A stretch of 64,000 nucleotides of DNA from Magnolia sinica (taxonomy: Eukaryota; Streptophyta; Magnoliopsida; Magnoliales; Magnoliaceae): assembly GCF_029962835.1 (NCBI RefSeq), contig NC_080577.1, forward strand, positions 24,720,501 to 24,784,500, in the 5' to 3' direction. The position numbers and the translations under genes were made by a program. How positions within the stretch are numbered: position 1 is the first letter of the stretch; each line of letters starts with the position of its first letter. Shown piece by piece: positions 11,804 to 23,834 of the stretch. The notes beneath the pieces are model-generated. The model saw only the letters and a list, made by a program, of their open reading frames with translations, did no database searches and had not been told where the DNA came from.

Positions 11804-12313
11804 TCATTGATTATCTTTATTGAAGTTAATTCTAATCGCCCCCAGACCCACTTTACTAAGGAAAAGGCTTCCTCTAACTTGGCACGAGAGAAGAAAAATC
11901 TGATGGACCAATGAAAAAGCTTGAATGTCACTGCCCATACGGGCCATACCATCTACAGGCCTGTTACCTTCTCTAAATATATGAACGAATTTCAACTGAC
12001 CATGAATACCAAATCTCTTGATTCTAGCTATCTATTAGGCTCATTTCTAGCTCGGGTTAGCACTCCCATTTAAAAAATCAACCATGAGCTTGGAGTCAAA
12101 TTCCACCATGACTCTAGTTAAGCCGAAACAATAGCATAATGTTAGCCCGTCATGCACCGCACAAAGCTCTGCATAAATGTTGGAGGCGATCCCATACCCT
12201 TCCAAGAACTCAAAAATGAACTCCCCTTTGTCTCCTCTGCAGACACCTCCTCCCCCTGAAAGACTTGGGTTGCCTCTAGCTGAACTGTCAATATTGATCT
12301 TAGCCCAGCCCAT
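11804..12313 (-). pseudogene. LINE C-terminal RNase H domain
   Basis: The domain starts with GWAKINIDSSARGNPS, then GGGGVCRGDKGEF, YAELCAVHDGL and VMVEFDSKLMVDFLNG. These carry RNase H residues (first D in NIDSS, E in YAEL, D in EFDSK). It continues after stops at about 12,040 with HIFREGNRPVDGMARMGSD, the C-terminal histidine region. Plant L1 elements of this type end in such a domain, which removes RNA from cDNA. The stops between 12,000 and 12,050 disable it. Confidence 0.85.
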
Positions 12314-12701
12314 CTACGGCTTCTCTCACTTAATGAATTTTGGAGGTTTCCAAAAACGGAATGTGGCTGTAATCCCTAGCTCCGACGCGGTTGTTCTACT
12401 TGGCAGCGAGAAAAGAAGATCGGGAGTGTGATTGGCAAGTAAAGAGAGCCACCTTTTCACCTTAGCAATGACTTCAACTGCTAGAAGAGTCTTCCTGTCG
12501 AATCTGGTGGCATTTTTGAACTTCCAAATCTCCCACAGAATGAAATAGGGATCTAGCTTAAGGAGGGGGATGCTCGACCACTCATATGGGAAGAATTCCA
12601 CTAGGAGGCCAGCTTGACTTCAATTGACTGGTTCGCACTGCTGGGGATGCCAAATATCTCTCTAAAGTGCACCCAGCAGGCCGAAGCTATTAAGCTATTG
12701 A

Positions 12702-13531
12702 TTAAAAAAAATGCTGAAGTGACTCAGCTGAGTGGCCCTTAGACGCGATGATTGAGTAGCAGTCACACTTGGAGGATAACAAAACACCATGCCCTTGGAC
12801 TGCATCACCCATTAGAATAGCCTTCATCAACATTCTCCAGACGAAAAGGAAAATTCTAGGGGGCAGATTAGCATGCCAAACCCACCTAAACCTTTCCCTA
12901 CGGGGCATACTTTCCCTACTAAGCTCCCAAGCTTAGCGGATCGAGAATACACCTGAAGGGGTGAGCGGCCAGATTCCCCTGTTTAAGTTATCCGACAGGT
13001 AGAAGCCTGCTTGGAAGATATATTTAATTGGGGAAGAAAACTAAAAACTGAAGACGGGGGAAGAGGGCCATTCATCCCCAAAATCTGGTTAACCTTGGAT
13101 GACAATAGGCTGACAGGCACCAGACAAATTGTGCACTGAAGTTGTGGGCCAAGCCCCATCCAATTATCTTTCCAGAAGCTACAATTACCCTGCCCAATCT
13201 GCCAACGCACGTTACTCTCCAACAAGGGCAGCAAGCCATGAATCTTTTTCCACAGCGGGGAGGTGAAATAAAACGATCTGATTGGACCCGAGGTGGAGAG
13301 ATCCTGATTGTACTTAGCAATCATAAAGGAACTTCATATGCTTTATTCCTCCTTGAACTTAACCACTCGACCCAGCTTTAACCTGAGGGCCTTCATGAAT
13401 TCAAGAAGCTTCCTAATGCCCAACCCGCCTTCATCTTTAGGTAACCCGCCCAACTTCCAGCCTTTCCAATGCAACTTTCTCTTGCCATGAGCCCAACCCC
13501 ACAAGAAGTTAGTGAAATGGCATTCCACCAT
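12702..13531 (-). pseudogene. LINE RT C-terminal and zf-RVT region (copy B)
   Basis: The readable blocks are NFLWGWAHGKRKLHWKGW with EGGLGIRK (13,343-13,531), KIHGLLPLLESNVRWQIGQG with FWKDNWMG (12,983-13,324) and WVWHANLPPRIFLFVWRML (12,702-12,908). They follow the order of the C-terminal part of plant LINE ORF2. A stop near 13,340 and others near 12,980 separate them. Confidence 0.8.
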
Positions 13532-13591
13532 AGCAAGGAATGGTAAGAGGTTATTTGTAAAAAATTACACTTCTTTATCTTAAGTTATAGC

Positions 13592-13623
13592 TTTTTTTTT
13601 TTTTTTTTTTTGTTTTTTTTTTT
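13592..13623 (-). other. A-rich tail of LINE copy A
   Basis: Runs of 20 and 11 T separated by a G on the plus strand read as a poly(A) tail on the minus strand, just after the zf-RVT part of ORF2. This suits target-primed reverse transcription. Confidence 0.7.
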
Positions 13624-16600
13624 ATAAGCACTTGAATGACTAGCTTGAGATGCTCCACATATTCTCTAATTCGGCTCAGGCGGGTGGTCCTGTTCAGCTG
13701 AAGAAAATTAAGCCTGAGTTACTATCAAAGGCCCCGGATTGCCTCTACAACATTCACATCTTGAGGCCATGCTCATACCTGATCTTTGGACAATGACATC
13801 TACTGGGACAGCGTTCTGCATAATTTTCCAAAGGAAGGTTCCAATATTCGGAGAGAGAGCTTTGTTCCATATCCAAGCAGCCCATTGGAGGTTCAGTCGT
13901 TGTTGGTGAGAGCTATTCTAGGCTGATTTCAGGGAGAATCTTCCCGAGGAAGTCAGGTCCCACGCCATTCTATCGTCCCTAGGAGCCAGGGAAACAAGAT
14001 ACCCTGAAATAGATTGGAGGATTGGAGGAGAGAGCACATCATGAATGTGGGACAGGTTCCACCTGCTTGAAGGGGGGGAAAAGTCCCTAACCATGGCTTC
14101 CCGAAGGTGAAGCGGTATAGGGCCTGAGGTGGAGGCAGGTAAGAAGCCTTCCCCTGACCAGTTATGGGTCAAAAAATTGATTCTACCCTCGCCAATGAGC
14201 CATTTGAAATGAAAGATTGTGAAAGATAACGTTTTAGTTACATCCTTCCAAACGATAGAGGTGGCTGCCGAGTTTCTGCCTCTGGAGCTAGAGAATTGGT
14301 TGATGTACTTGGCCAACATGAATCTCGCCCATAGAGATGTCCCTTTCAATAGATTTCTACACATCTTGATTCTGAAAGGTCGCATAACATCCTCCATTCT
14401 TCTTATTCCTAGTCCTCCCTCTTGCAGGGGGAAGCAAATCCTTGTCCAACTCACCCAGTATTTCTTCTTCTTCCCTTCCGCACTGCCCCAAAAGAAATTG
14501 GCGAAGCCTGCCTCCAGCAATTTACAAGCTGCTTTGGGAATGTTCACTGCCGACAAAACATGAATCGGGATGCTAGATAGGACGTGTTTAAGCAGGATGA
14601 CTCTTGCGGCTGGGTTGAGAACTTTGGCTTTCTAGCCCTCAATTCTGCCTAGAATTTTCTGCACTAGCGGAGCCAAAAGAGATAACTGAATCTTCCCTTT
14701 AATGAGTGGGATGCCCAGGTATGTGTAGGGGAGAGTGGCTTAGTTGAAACCTGTCAAGGGCCTCATTTTGCGAGCTTTGGCTGGAAGGGCTTTCTTTGGA
14801 ATGATGAAGGAGGCTTTGGCGACGTTTACCTTCTGGCCGGACACTCTTTCATAAGCAGCAATGAAATTGAGGAGAGCATGAATGGATTTAAGCCTAGCAT
14901 CGTCAGCAAAAAACAGGTGAGTTACCATGGGGCAGTTCCGAGGGAGCTTGAATGGTTGGCATGAACATGAAGAAAATAAATGGCAGATGCCTCGACTAAG
15001 AGCTTCGGCTGCAATAATGAAGAGAGAAGGAGAGAGGGGATCTCCTTGTCTTAAGCCTTCGGAGGATTGGAAGAAACCATGAGCTCTACCATTGATGAGA
15101 ATGGAAAACTAGGGACCCAACCAGTAGCGCTGCGCTTGATTAATCCATTTATGGTCAAAGCCGAACTTCTTAAGTACTTGAGCGAGGAAAGACCATTCAA
15201 CCCCATCATAAGCTTTCTCCATGTCGAGCTTGAGGATCATATTACCTCCAAACACTTTGCGATCCAGCTCGTGAGTCATCTCTCTGCAATGGAAATGTTA
15301 TCATTATGGATCTACCCCGAACGAAGGCACCTTGCTTGTCAAGGAGAAGAGAGGCCAGCCTCGTCGCTGTAATCTTCAAGAGGATCTTCATGATTTCGGT
15401 GCAAAGACTGATCGGTCTAAAATCTGCAATACTTACGGCATTTCTCTTCTTGATGATAAGGCATATCTAGGTGCATTGGAAAGATCTGGGAAGAGGCCCT
15501 CCTGCGAAGAAATCTTTTGCTGCTTCAAAGATATCGATGGCTATCACTTCCCAGCAAGAAGAGAAAAATGCTCCTCCAAAGCCATCTGGCCCGGGGGTGC
15601 TGTTGATAGGGATCGAGAGAGCCGCGGCCTTGACCTTCTCCATCATTACAAGCAACAAGAGATCTTCGTTTGTTTGCTTGTTCACTAACATCGGGATAGA
15701 AGATAGGATGTCTTCATCTACCACACTGTCTTGTGAGGAGAAAAGGCCTTCGTAGTATTCTTTCGCTTCCCTGGCAATATCTTCGAGCTTTTCTAGGATC
15801 TCCCTAGTAGAGGATTTGATTCTACCTATGGGCGATCTTCTACGATTATCGAGGACTGAGTCATGAAAAAACTTCGTATTTCTGTCCCCCTCTTGAAGCC
15901 ATTTAATCATAGATTTTTACTTCCAGAATAGCTCCTCTTGAAGTTGGGCCTTTTTCAAATTTTCCTAGGCCAAGTTCAATCTGACTTCATCGGCTTGAGA
16001 GTGGGAATTGAGGAGGGAAGCCTCTACCTTAATAATGTCGTCCTCAACCATCTGCACCTTGTTGTGAACATTACCAAAGGTGGTTTTGTTCTACTCTTTA
16101 AGGGCTCTCTTGAGGTTTTGCATTTTGAGAAGGACCTTGAACATAGGAGCTGCCACTATGTCTGTCTCTCAAGCTTCCTTAACTACCCTTTTGAAGTCTT
16201 CACGATCTGTCCACATTCTCTGGAAATGGAAAGGCCGAGGGAAGTTATCCGTGGCTTCCTTGAAGCTCATGAGGATCGGGGAGTGGCTTGGGCAGGACCT
16301 CGTTAAATGGTCGATCGAGAACATGGGGAGGGAAGACATCCAGCTCAAATTGATGAGCATCCTATCGAGCCTAGCCCTTCTGCGGCTGCTGCCAGCCCTG
16401 TTATTGCACCAGGTGTATATCGAGCCTGAATAGCCTGCATTTAGAAGGCCGGTGTCATTGATCATCTCCTGAAAATCATACATGGAATTGGATATGATTG
16501 GGACTCCAGCCAGCCTCTCGTCCGCACTCACGATAGAGTTGAAATCCCCACGGACTAGTCATGGGCCAATGACAAGGATAGAGATCCTTCTTAACTCCTC

Positions 16601-16951
16601 CCACAGGTCGTTACACTGTTCCTTATTGCAGCTGGCGTAGATGACAGAAATTAAAACTGGAGGAGCATTGCCATGGGAGATGGAAAGAGTGACACACTAC
16701 ATAACTACGCTGATGGAGTGAACTTGAATACCGGCCTGAGCTAGCACCCAAATTCTGTTCTCGGACACCTCCTCCATGAGATGGAATTGTAACCCTAGTT
16801 TAGCTGTAACTGTGCTCCTCTTGGATTCTCTTATCATTGGTTCTTGGAGGAGGAGGATTGCTACTTTATGTTTCTTCACCAATTGTCTCAGGTGGCAAGC
16901 AATCTGAGCATTGCCTACCCCTCTCCCGTTCCATGAAAGGATACTAAACAT
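13624..16951 (-). pseudogene. LINE ORF2: endonuclease-reverse transcriptase (broken)
   Basis: The start MFSILSWNGRGVGN is the first APE-type endonuclease motif. Then LLQEP (about 16,840), RGDFNSIVSADER (about 16,530) and ARLDRMLIN (about 16,360) follow. The SDHSP motif reads PSHSP, so a catalytic aspartate seems lost. The RT region has STPGPDGFGGAFF (about 15,600) and the FADD catalytic box intact at 14,899-14,910, then ANFFWGSAEGKKKKYW, EGGLGIRRM and a zf-RVT part (ASRCECCRG, about 13,760). Stops occur near 16,690, 16,165, 15,910, 15,465 and in several places at 15,060-15,370. It would nick target DNA and copy LINE RNA if intact. Confidence 0.9.
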
Positions 16952-19176
16952 TTGAAACCCAACCTTTTCCCTTGACCCTTCTTTGGATGCTTCTTAGTCT
17001 CTGGCTCTTTCTTTTAAATATGGAGGTGGTTGACCTGCTTTTCTTACTTCTTCTTTTCTTTTTCCGAACTACTGGGATTGAGGTTTCCTTCCCTGACTGG
17101 CTGCATGAGTCTATAGATTTGGTCTTGTTGCCTACTTCCCTGGCTTCAAGTATACCAACGGGATACACCTTGCCCTTCAATATGAGCAGCGTTCTGGGCG
17201 AGTTGATCCGTAATACAGGATCTAGTAACTGAGGGTAGAGCCACCTTTGGTTCTGTTCCCCTGATTGCTTGGCTGAAGACAGAATCCAATTCCATGGCCT
17301 CCATAGTGCCTGAATTGAAGGCTGGTCGGTTGTCGCGGGTGCGGAGGATCTGATTTTCTTTGTTGTACGTTGCTGTAGTCCCTGCCAGGTTGTGAGTGAA
17401 AGGATAAAGATGTTAGATTGAGGATCCCTCTCTGAACATTTGATGGACCCCAGAAAGCCACCCTTCCCATTTCTCCCTAACGAACCTACCCTAGGGAGTT
17501 GAAAGAATTGCCATAGGAGGGTTGGAGAGGTTGGGTTTGGCAATGGGCTGGGGAGTAGGTAGACACAGATTGCAATGCGGGGGAGGTTCCTGAATGACTG
17601 GTAGAGGGGCAGATAGATGGGGCTGGGGAGGATCAGGAAAGGCCTGCACATGGCTTGAAATTGGGTGGGCTGAGAATTGGTTGACTATGGGACTGCCTGT
17701 AGCTCTTAGGAGGGGAGATGGTTGAACAGTTTGTTGGTTCTGATTGATAGGAGGGCTGGGGTTTGGGTGTGGCTGATCGAGTGCAGATGCTTCTGGTAAA
17801 GGACTTTGGTTATCAATGAGCTGCCTATTGCCATAAGAGTAGAGATAAGGAGTGGAGTTCGGACAAATGTGGTTGATAGGAACCACAGCAGCAGCCTGGT
17901 TTTGATGAGGATTCTGATCTCGATTGGGAGGTAGAGGGGCATTTGATCAAACATGAGGTGGGCATTCCCCCTCCTTGTCACCGGCTTGCTCTTGATGGGG
18001 TGATCGAATCATGCTATCTCTGCTAGCGTCTGCTAGATGGTTTCCGAAGGTCTTGACCACCCATTGCCTTGTCCCTTCTGGACGGTTAGGAATTTGCGAC
18101 TCCTCCCTACATGGTTCAAGACCTGGACCGTTGGCAACTTCAATTTGCACCGAAATCTGGAAGCTCCTGCATTCCACGATGAGATCGAACATGGTTAAGG
18201 GAGCCAAGTTAGGGAGAGGGTTGATTTTGGCTCTGGCATACCACCTGTTTGGGCCGTCTAATGAACTCGAGTCCAGTTCGATGACTTCCCTGGTGAGTTC
18301 AGCTACCTGACCTATAGTGTGCTCGCACCACACGTGCATTAAGATTCCTTCGATACGAATCCATGCCCCTTTTCCTGGAACCTTCATGGCTGGGCCCCAT
18401 GTTCTAATGTTGGTCAGCCCCAATTTTTTGTGGAGGAACTTGTCGCGAGAGAAGGTCGGGACTGCTTCCCTGGACTGGAATTTTAAAATGAATGCTGATT
18501 CAAAGAACTGGAATGCTTCTACTTGAGTTAAACGGAAATTAGAGGAGCGAATGCCTGCTATCAAGGATTGCAAGACAATGAAGTTGTCTGATTTTTCCCC
18601 TATCAATGCAAACACGAACTCTGTTCTGCCCTTGTCTGATATCCATTTAGGCACAATGATTGTCTTGCTGATTGGTGGGGGAGGGGCAAGTAGCGACATG
18701 GCGTCCACATAGGACTTGGGATTGGATGTGGGTTTGCTAAGGATGTTGGGTGAGTTTTGGCTCTAGCCTCAGTTTGGCATGGGTTGAGGAGGGGCGTTTC
18801 GGGGTGGGTTCGTAATTTGGATTGCAATCCCTTGCTGGTTGAGGGTGAATCTGCCACCGGTGCCGTTCCCATCTCTGAGCGGAGGGTGTTGATTTGCCAC
18901 GCTGACTGTCATCCTTCTTCTTCCCAAGAATCGACCATTTTGCAGATCTATGGCCGATAAGGCTTCCTTCCGTTGTTTGAATTTGACGAACGCGTACCCT
19001 CTACTCCTTCCTGAAACTGGGAACTTTGGGATGAAAACATCTGAAATGGTGCTGAACTGTCCGAATCTTGCTTGAATGTCTTCTACGGTGGCCTAGAAAG
19101 GGAGGTTTCCTATAAACAACTTACATTCATGGGGAAGGGTTATGGTTCCGCATCTCATGCCAGTCGTCAGGCGCAT
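16944..19176 (-). pseudogene. LINE ORF1 with RRM, DUF4283-like and basic C-terminal parts
   Basis: From an ATG at 19,176 the frame gives CKLFIGNLPF (RNP2-like), then RGYAFVKF (RNP1-like) and GRFLGRRRMTVSVAN: an RNA recognition motif. A TAG lies inside it, straight after LFIGNLPF. Two more stops follow near 18,770. The same frame resumes with the DUF4283-like block (18,708-17,947: FVFALIGEKSDNFIVLQ, WGPAMKVPGKGAWIRIEGI). A long proline-rich linker (17,886-17,491) and a lysine/arginine-rich tail (KKKRRSKKSRS, about 17,050) end close to the ORF2 start. It is likely an RNA-binding chaperone of the LINE particle. Confidence 0.82.
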
Positions 19177-19525
19177 CTTCTTCTTCGCTGGCTCCGGCGC
19201 GTTCCCCCATCAGGAACCCTCGTCACGGCAAAACCTCTCTCACAGGTTTCTCACGGCAACAGCCCTACACGTTACAACTCAGCCCCCTGTCACAATCGAT
19301 GGCTTCCGCTACTTGAACTATCGTAGGGTACGCTCAAGTTGCCTATGCGTTTGCCTTTGAACTTCCAAAAAAGAATTAGCTGCTAGCCACAAATCTTCTG
19401 AGGCATGCTCTATTTTTCCAGTTTGTATACGTGGAAAATTCATTTCATCATGAGGTTGGAGCCACTACACGACCACATGGTTTAAGCTAAACCAACACTG
19501 AGGTTAGTTTCTTGAGGTTATTTGT

Positions 19526-20815
19526 CTTTTTACAAAAGACTCACAAAGAGATTAAAAAAAAAAAAGAAAAAAAAAAGAAAAAAGAAAAAAGAAGAAACCT
19601 ATTCGCACGACATTCTTTAGAGTCTCAATCAATTTCTAAAATGACCTTGTTACCCTTGGACAATACTTTTATTATAACTTTAGCCCTGAAATTCGCGAAG
19701 CCTTTAGAAAGTTGAAATGGGGCCCATTTGTAGTAACTTCATTGATCGATATCGTCCATCAATTTTACCATCTCCTTTTATATCATTGGACTAAAAAAGA
19801 TATGGATCTAAGTGATAGGTGGGTCGTAGAAAGTCTTAGTATTGGATAAACTATGGACCATTAAATGGAATCTAGATGGTGTGGACCATTTGATTATTTG
19901 ATATGCTTCATTTTTTAGGTTCAACACATAATAATTTGTACATTCGAATGAACGGCATGGATCATCAATACAAGAAATGGTGGGCCTACAGTGTGGCTCA
20001 CCTTGACGTTTGAGTAATCCTTGTTGAGATGAAATAATTTGGTGAGACCTTAGTCTTGCCCAAGATGGTGCAATCCTTTCAATGGGGCCCACCTTGCTAT
20101 AAGTATTCTATATCCATGACGTCCATACCTTTTTTAAGGAAAATTTTAGAATATTATCCCAAAAACAAAGCAGATTTAATTATAATGTCCCATCCAATCT
20201 GTTGATAAAGTCACATAAGCATGGACGATAAGGTCACATAAGCATGACTGAAGGTAAAAAATAAATATGAACTTCATCTAAAAATTTTGTGGTACATTAA
20301 TAGTCTTCACCACTATTTCTTATGGCATGGCCCGCCTTATAATTGGATCTCTTGAATTTTTTTAGATAATGCCCTAAAATCAGCTAGAAAAATGCATGGA
20401 AGGTGTGAATACATAATGAATACATCAAGGTGTTCCCCATGTTAAGAGGTGCATCATTGTTAAGTCTAGGGCCGCACCATATTTTTTGAGCCCATGGAGG
20501 CATACAGTAACTCAATGTACTGAGTAAACTGTGATGGGCTCACCTTGATTTATGTATTTTATCCACTATGTCCATCCATTTTAGATTATAATTTCAAGAC
20601 TTCAGCTACAAATTGGAGCATATCCGAAGCTCAAGTGAACCACACCATAAGAAAGGGTTCATTGAAGGTTTAATGCTAAAATCATTATTCTAACTGCTTC
20701 CTTTGGTGTATTCCTCTTAAGCCTTCAATATGCTTTCATTTTGGGCTACACCTATAAAAGAAGCTGAAAAAATTGATGGATGGCATGGACGGCTGAACTA
20801 CTTCAATGTATGTTC
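19526..20815. repeat. Decayed GTGGGCC-type short elements, no gene
   Basis: After a purine run (19,552-19,595, A-rich with G) there are two or three degraded units with the phrases seen in the MITEs of this window: GGATGGACGGTG-like text, GTGGGCCC/GGTGGGCCTAC blocks (19,980, 20,085), and TACTGAGTAAACTGTGATGGGC (20,517-20,538 as part of a longer match to 35,270 and 31,370). Ends cannot be fixed. No coding frame looks real. Confidence 0.5.
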
Positions 20816-21215
20816 AAAGGAGTTACAGCATAGGTCGGTGTGGGTCGATGTACGTCGGTGTAGGATTTGATTATTTAAGAAGTGTCTGGACCCTGATGCA
20901 GCATCTTCTCAAGTAAATATGTACCCACTCATAGTTTCGTGAAAGCGTTCGATGTGCGTTTGAAGGGGTTGTAATGCAAGTCAAAGTGGATTAGTGCTAT
21001 TTTAAAGGTTCAGTATGTGCCGATGTGCGTCAGTGTGGGTTTCGATTGTTTCACGAGTGTTCATACCCTGATGCGACATCTTCTTAAGTGAATACACACC
21101 TACTCGTAGTTCGATCAAAGTGTTGGAGGTGCATTCGAAGGCACTACAGTGTAAGTCAGTGTGGATTGTCGTTATATTAGAGGTTTAGTGTAGGTCGGTG
21201 TGAGTCGATGATCGA
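20816..21215. repeat. 177-bp tandem repeat, about 2.3 copies
   Basis: The block CCCTGATGC-GCATCTTCT at about 20,890 recurs at about 21,067, and GGTCGGTGTGGGTCGATG-like text recurs at about 20,833, 21,010 and 21,190. The copies have diverged by many substitutions. The unit is rich in GTCGGTGTG. No coding potential is seen. Confidence 0.7.
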
Positions 21216-21224
21216 GATAAACCC

Positions 21225-22050
21225 CAAATGCATCGTTGCGATGTAGTAATAACTCAACAAGACTAAAGTTGTACCGACATATACTTATAATTATGCAATA
21301 TTTGGAATACTTTAGAACTAAAACTAGAACTCATTTATTGAATTTAATTTAAGAAGTAATGAGGTAATTGAGTAAGAAATCAGTAAAGATAATGCATTAG
21401 AGTGCCAAGGATCCACTTATAGCCATATTTAATGTTTAATTCACTTGACTCAATCATATAAATTATCTGAAATCAAAATCATATCCTATTCAATCGAATA
21501 ATCGAGAAGTTAAAACATCATTCATAACTCAAAACATATTTGAACTTCAATTAAATTGGTTCTCACATAAAGCATCAATGTATTTATTGTTAGGAATTCA
21601 AAGCATCCATCGTGCAGTTAGTCAATGATGAATCAATGGATTTTATAGATCAATCCTTTGAAAAGTAGATAAGTAATCATCCTTAACTTTTCTAAGCATC
21701 TAATGTGCTTGGAGTCGACAAGGGATCAAAGTAAACAAAAAATAGATCTTCATTCAAACCAATATCAATGAATTATCTAACAATCAAACAAGTTACTTGA
21801 ATCAAAGTAAACTAAGACATTAAAAACAACTACAAGCTTCACTTGTTAGCTCTAGTTAAGAGATTTAGCCATCCATAGATATGATTAAACTAAAACTGAA
21901 AAAAAAAACATAAAAATCAAAGAAAAATCAAATGATTAGAGAAGAAGAAGTACTCTATAGAAGCTCCATAACTCCTTTCTCTTTCACCTCTACTCTCATT
22001 CATCTTTTGGAAGGCTAGAATCACCTCTTTATATAGGAAAAGTTAAAAAT
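21225..22050 (-). repeat. Truncated gypsy LTR (Athila-like family)
   Basis: It begins with GTTGCGATGTAGTAATAAC, shared with 62,650-62,668, and it contains TTTAGCCATCCATAGATATG, found inverted near 23,190. It is therefore the same LTR family as 22,603-23,834 and 62,634-63,575, here in minus orientation. CCTATATAAAG (minus strand, about 22,035-22,045) looks like its TATA box; U3 upstream of that is missing, replaced by copia pol. Confidence 0.65.
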
Positions 22051-22602
22051 ACACTAAGGTACACACCTCATGAGTATGTCATACTTATAGATATGGGTGA
22101 ACCTGAGAATTATCAAGAAACTCAAACTGATGAACATAAAAGAGCGTGGCTAAGAGCTATGCAAGAGGAGATTGATTCTTTATATAAGAACCACATCTAT
22201 GACTTGGTGAAGCTATCAATGGACAAAAAAAAGCACTCAAGAATAAGTAGGTATTCATTTTTAAGACTGAAGAAAATAACTCATAACCAAGGTACAAGGC
22301 AAGGAGGTTGTGAAAGGATTTGGGAAAAAGAAAGGGCATTAACTTCAACGAATTTTTTTCATGTGTGGTGAAGATGTCATGCATCCGGGTTGTGTTCGAT
22401 TTGAATGCAAGTATAAACTTAGAGATTGAGAAACTAAATGTCAAAACAATATTTGTTTATAGTGATTTGGAGGAAAAAATATATATGAAGCAACCATAAG
22501 GTTTTGGCATTAAAAGTAAGGAGCTCATAGTTTGCAAGGTGAAGAAGAGACTATATGAGTTAAAATAGGCCCCATGACAGTGGTATAAAAAGTTTGATTC
22601 AT

Positions 22603-23834
22603 ATTAAGTGTGAAATATTGCATATTTATTCCTATTTATACATTGGTTTTATAAACATGATAATGCTTAATCGATTTAATTATGCATGTTTTCATGTGCG
22701 AGATGACTTCGAGAGCTTAAGATGAAATTGATGCCTAAAGGAAGATTTATGCTCAAAAAATTACTAATTGAAGATTTAGAGATTTGGAAGTCATTAATGA
22801 AAAATTCACATGCCAAAGATCTAAGAAAACCAAGTGAGGAATGAAGAGAATTAAAGATTTGAAGTGAAGAAAAGGAATCTTGAAATTATCTTGAAAACAA
22901 ACATATTCTTGAAATTATCCTGAAAAAGCATATTTTGAAACTCCGAGCCTATTTTGGGAAACTGCGCAGAGTGTGTAAATTTGAGGTGATTTCTAAATTT
23001 TTCTAACCAGGTGTGAAAGTTGGAGTTCCACAACTATAAATAGGACTCTTAATGATGCTCTAAAACATCTTCTAGGGTTTGGAAAGGTCTCAAGGAGCAT
23101 AGCACAAGGCTGGAGCAACCGACAAAGAGTTTTTCTTTTTCCTTAGTTTATTTTTCATGCTTTGTTTAAAAGATTTAGTTTCAATCATATCTATATTTGG
23201 CTAAACCTCTTAGATATGATTAAGAGGTGAAGTTTGTAACGCGTTTGGATGTTTATTTTGCTTTGATTCTTATTCTTATTGAACTTCATTGCTTTCTAAT
23301 TTGATATTAAAGGAATATTTTCAGTTTTTTATGATTTATTGTGACTCAAATTACAATAGATGCTGTGATAGCTTTGGATATCTTCTTTTCCTGTTTTGAG
23401 ATTGTGAGATTGGTAAATCCTGTTGTTCACAATCGTCTCTTGGGCGTGGTAGGGTGATGGAATCCCTTTCAATCATCACAATTCTCCTCCATTGAGAATT
23501 AGGTCAATGAAAAGTTTAGATTTGATTTAAATTGCTTTATCTTCCAATTAGATAGGATATGACTCCAATTCCAATTGTGTTCCTTGAATTAAGTAAGGTA
23601 GCATCTTGATAGCTACATGTGGATCCATGGTACCCTAGTTCCCACCTTTAAATTCATAAGTTTTAATCAACATTATTCACCATTACTCTTAATTATTCAC
23701 ATTTTAATTTAAATCTTTTTCTAGTTCTAGTTGTAGTTATTTTCAAACTACGTTCAAGTTTAGTCCCTGTAGATTCAACATCGATCTTACCGAGTTATTA
23801 TTACATCGTGACCCTACACTTAGGGTTGTGAACA
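22603..23834 (+). repeat. Solo LTR of Athila-like gypsy inserted in copia RT
   Basis: This 1.2-kb block interrupts the copia RT between WYKKFDS and FMVNHG. ATTCAT flanks it on both sides (22,597-22,602 and 23,835-23,840). It matches, in opposite orientation, the LTR at 62,634-63,575: both have ATTTGGAAGTCATTAATGAA followed by TTCACATGCCAAAGAT, and both end with CTTAGGGTTGT. No internal gypsy sequence adjoins it, so it is a solo LTR, probably left by LTR-LTR recombination. Confidence 0.75.

Larger units (their letters stand above)
11700..13546 (-). mobile_element. 5'-truncated L1-type LINE (copy B)
   Basis: This copy begins inside the RT C-terminal region (13,531: CHFTNFLWGWAHGKRKLHW, then EGGLGIRK). 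It continues through the thumb/connection, a zf-RVT segment (12,702-12,908: PPRIFLFVWRML, with CDC), and an RNase H domain. No EN or RT catalytic core is present. The 3' end is not sharply defined; gypsy similarity resumes near 11,672, so the LINE likely inserted in that gypsy RT. It is a separate copy from the LINE at 13,559-19,513, because RT C-terminal and zf-RVT segments occur in both. Confidence 0.75.
13559..19513 (-). mobile_element. Near full-length L1-type LINE (copy A)
   Basis: About 6 kb on the minus strand, with ORF1 (RRM, DUF4283-like), then ORF2 (endonuclease, RT, zf-RVT) and an A-rich tail, seen as T runs at 13,592-13,623. The 12-mer GAGGTTATTTGT occurs exactly at 13,547-13,558 and 19,514-19,525 and may be the target duplication, although about 33 bases separate it from the A-tail. 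Both ORFs have stops. No RNase H domain is seen before the tail, unlike copy B. Boundaries are approximate. Confidence 0.75.

Noticed and set aside
14219..14563. Plus-strand frames of 100-120 residues between 14,200 and 19,400
   Set aside because: They are antisense to LINE ORF1 and ORF2, whose motifs define the minus strand as coding.
20816..21215. CRISPR-like array
   Set aside because: Copies are long, divergent and contiguous without unique spacers, and the DNA is plant nuclear.
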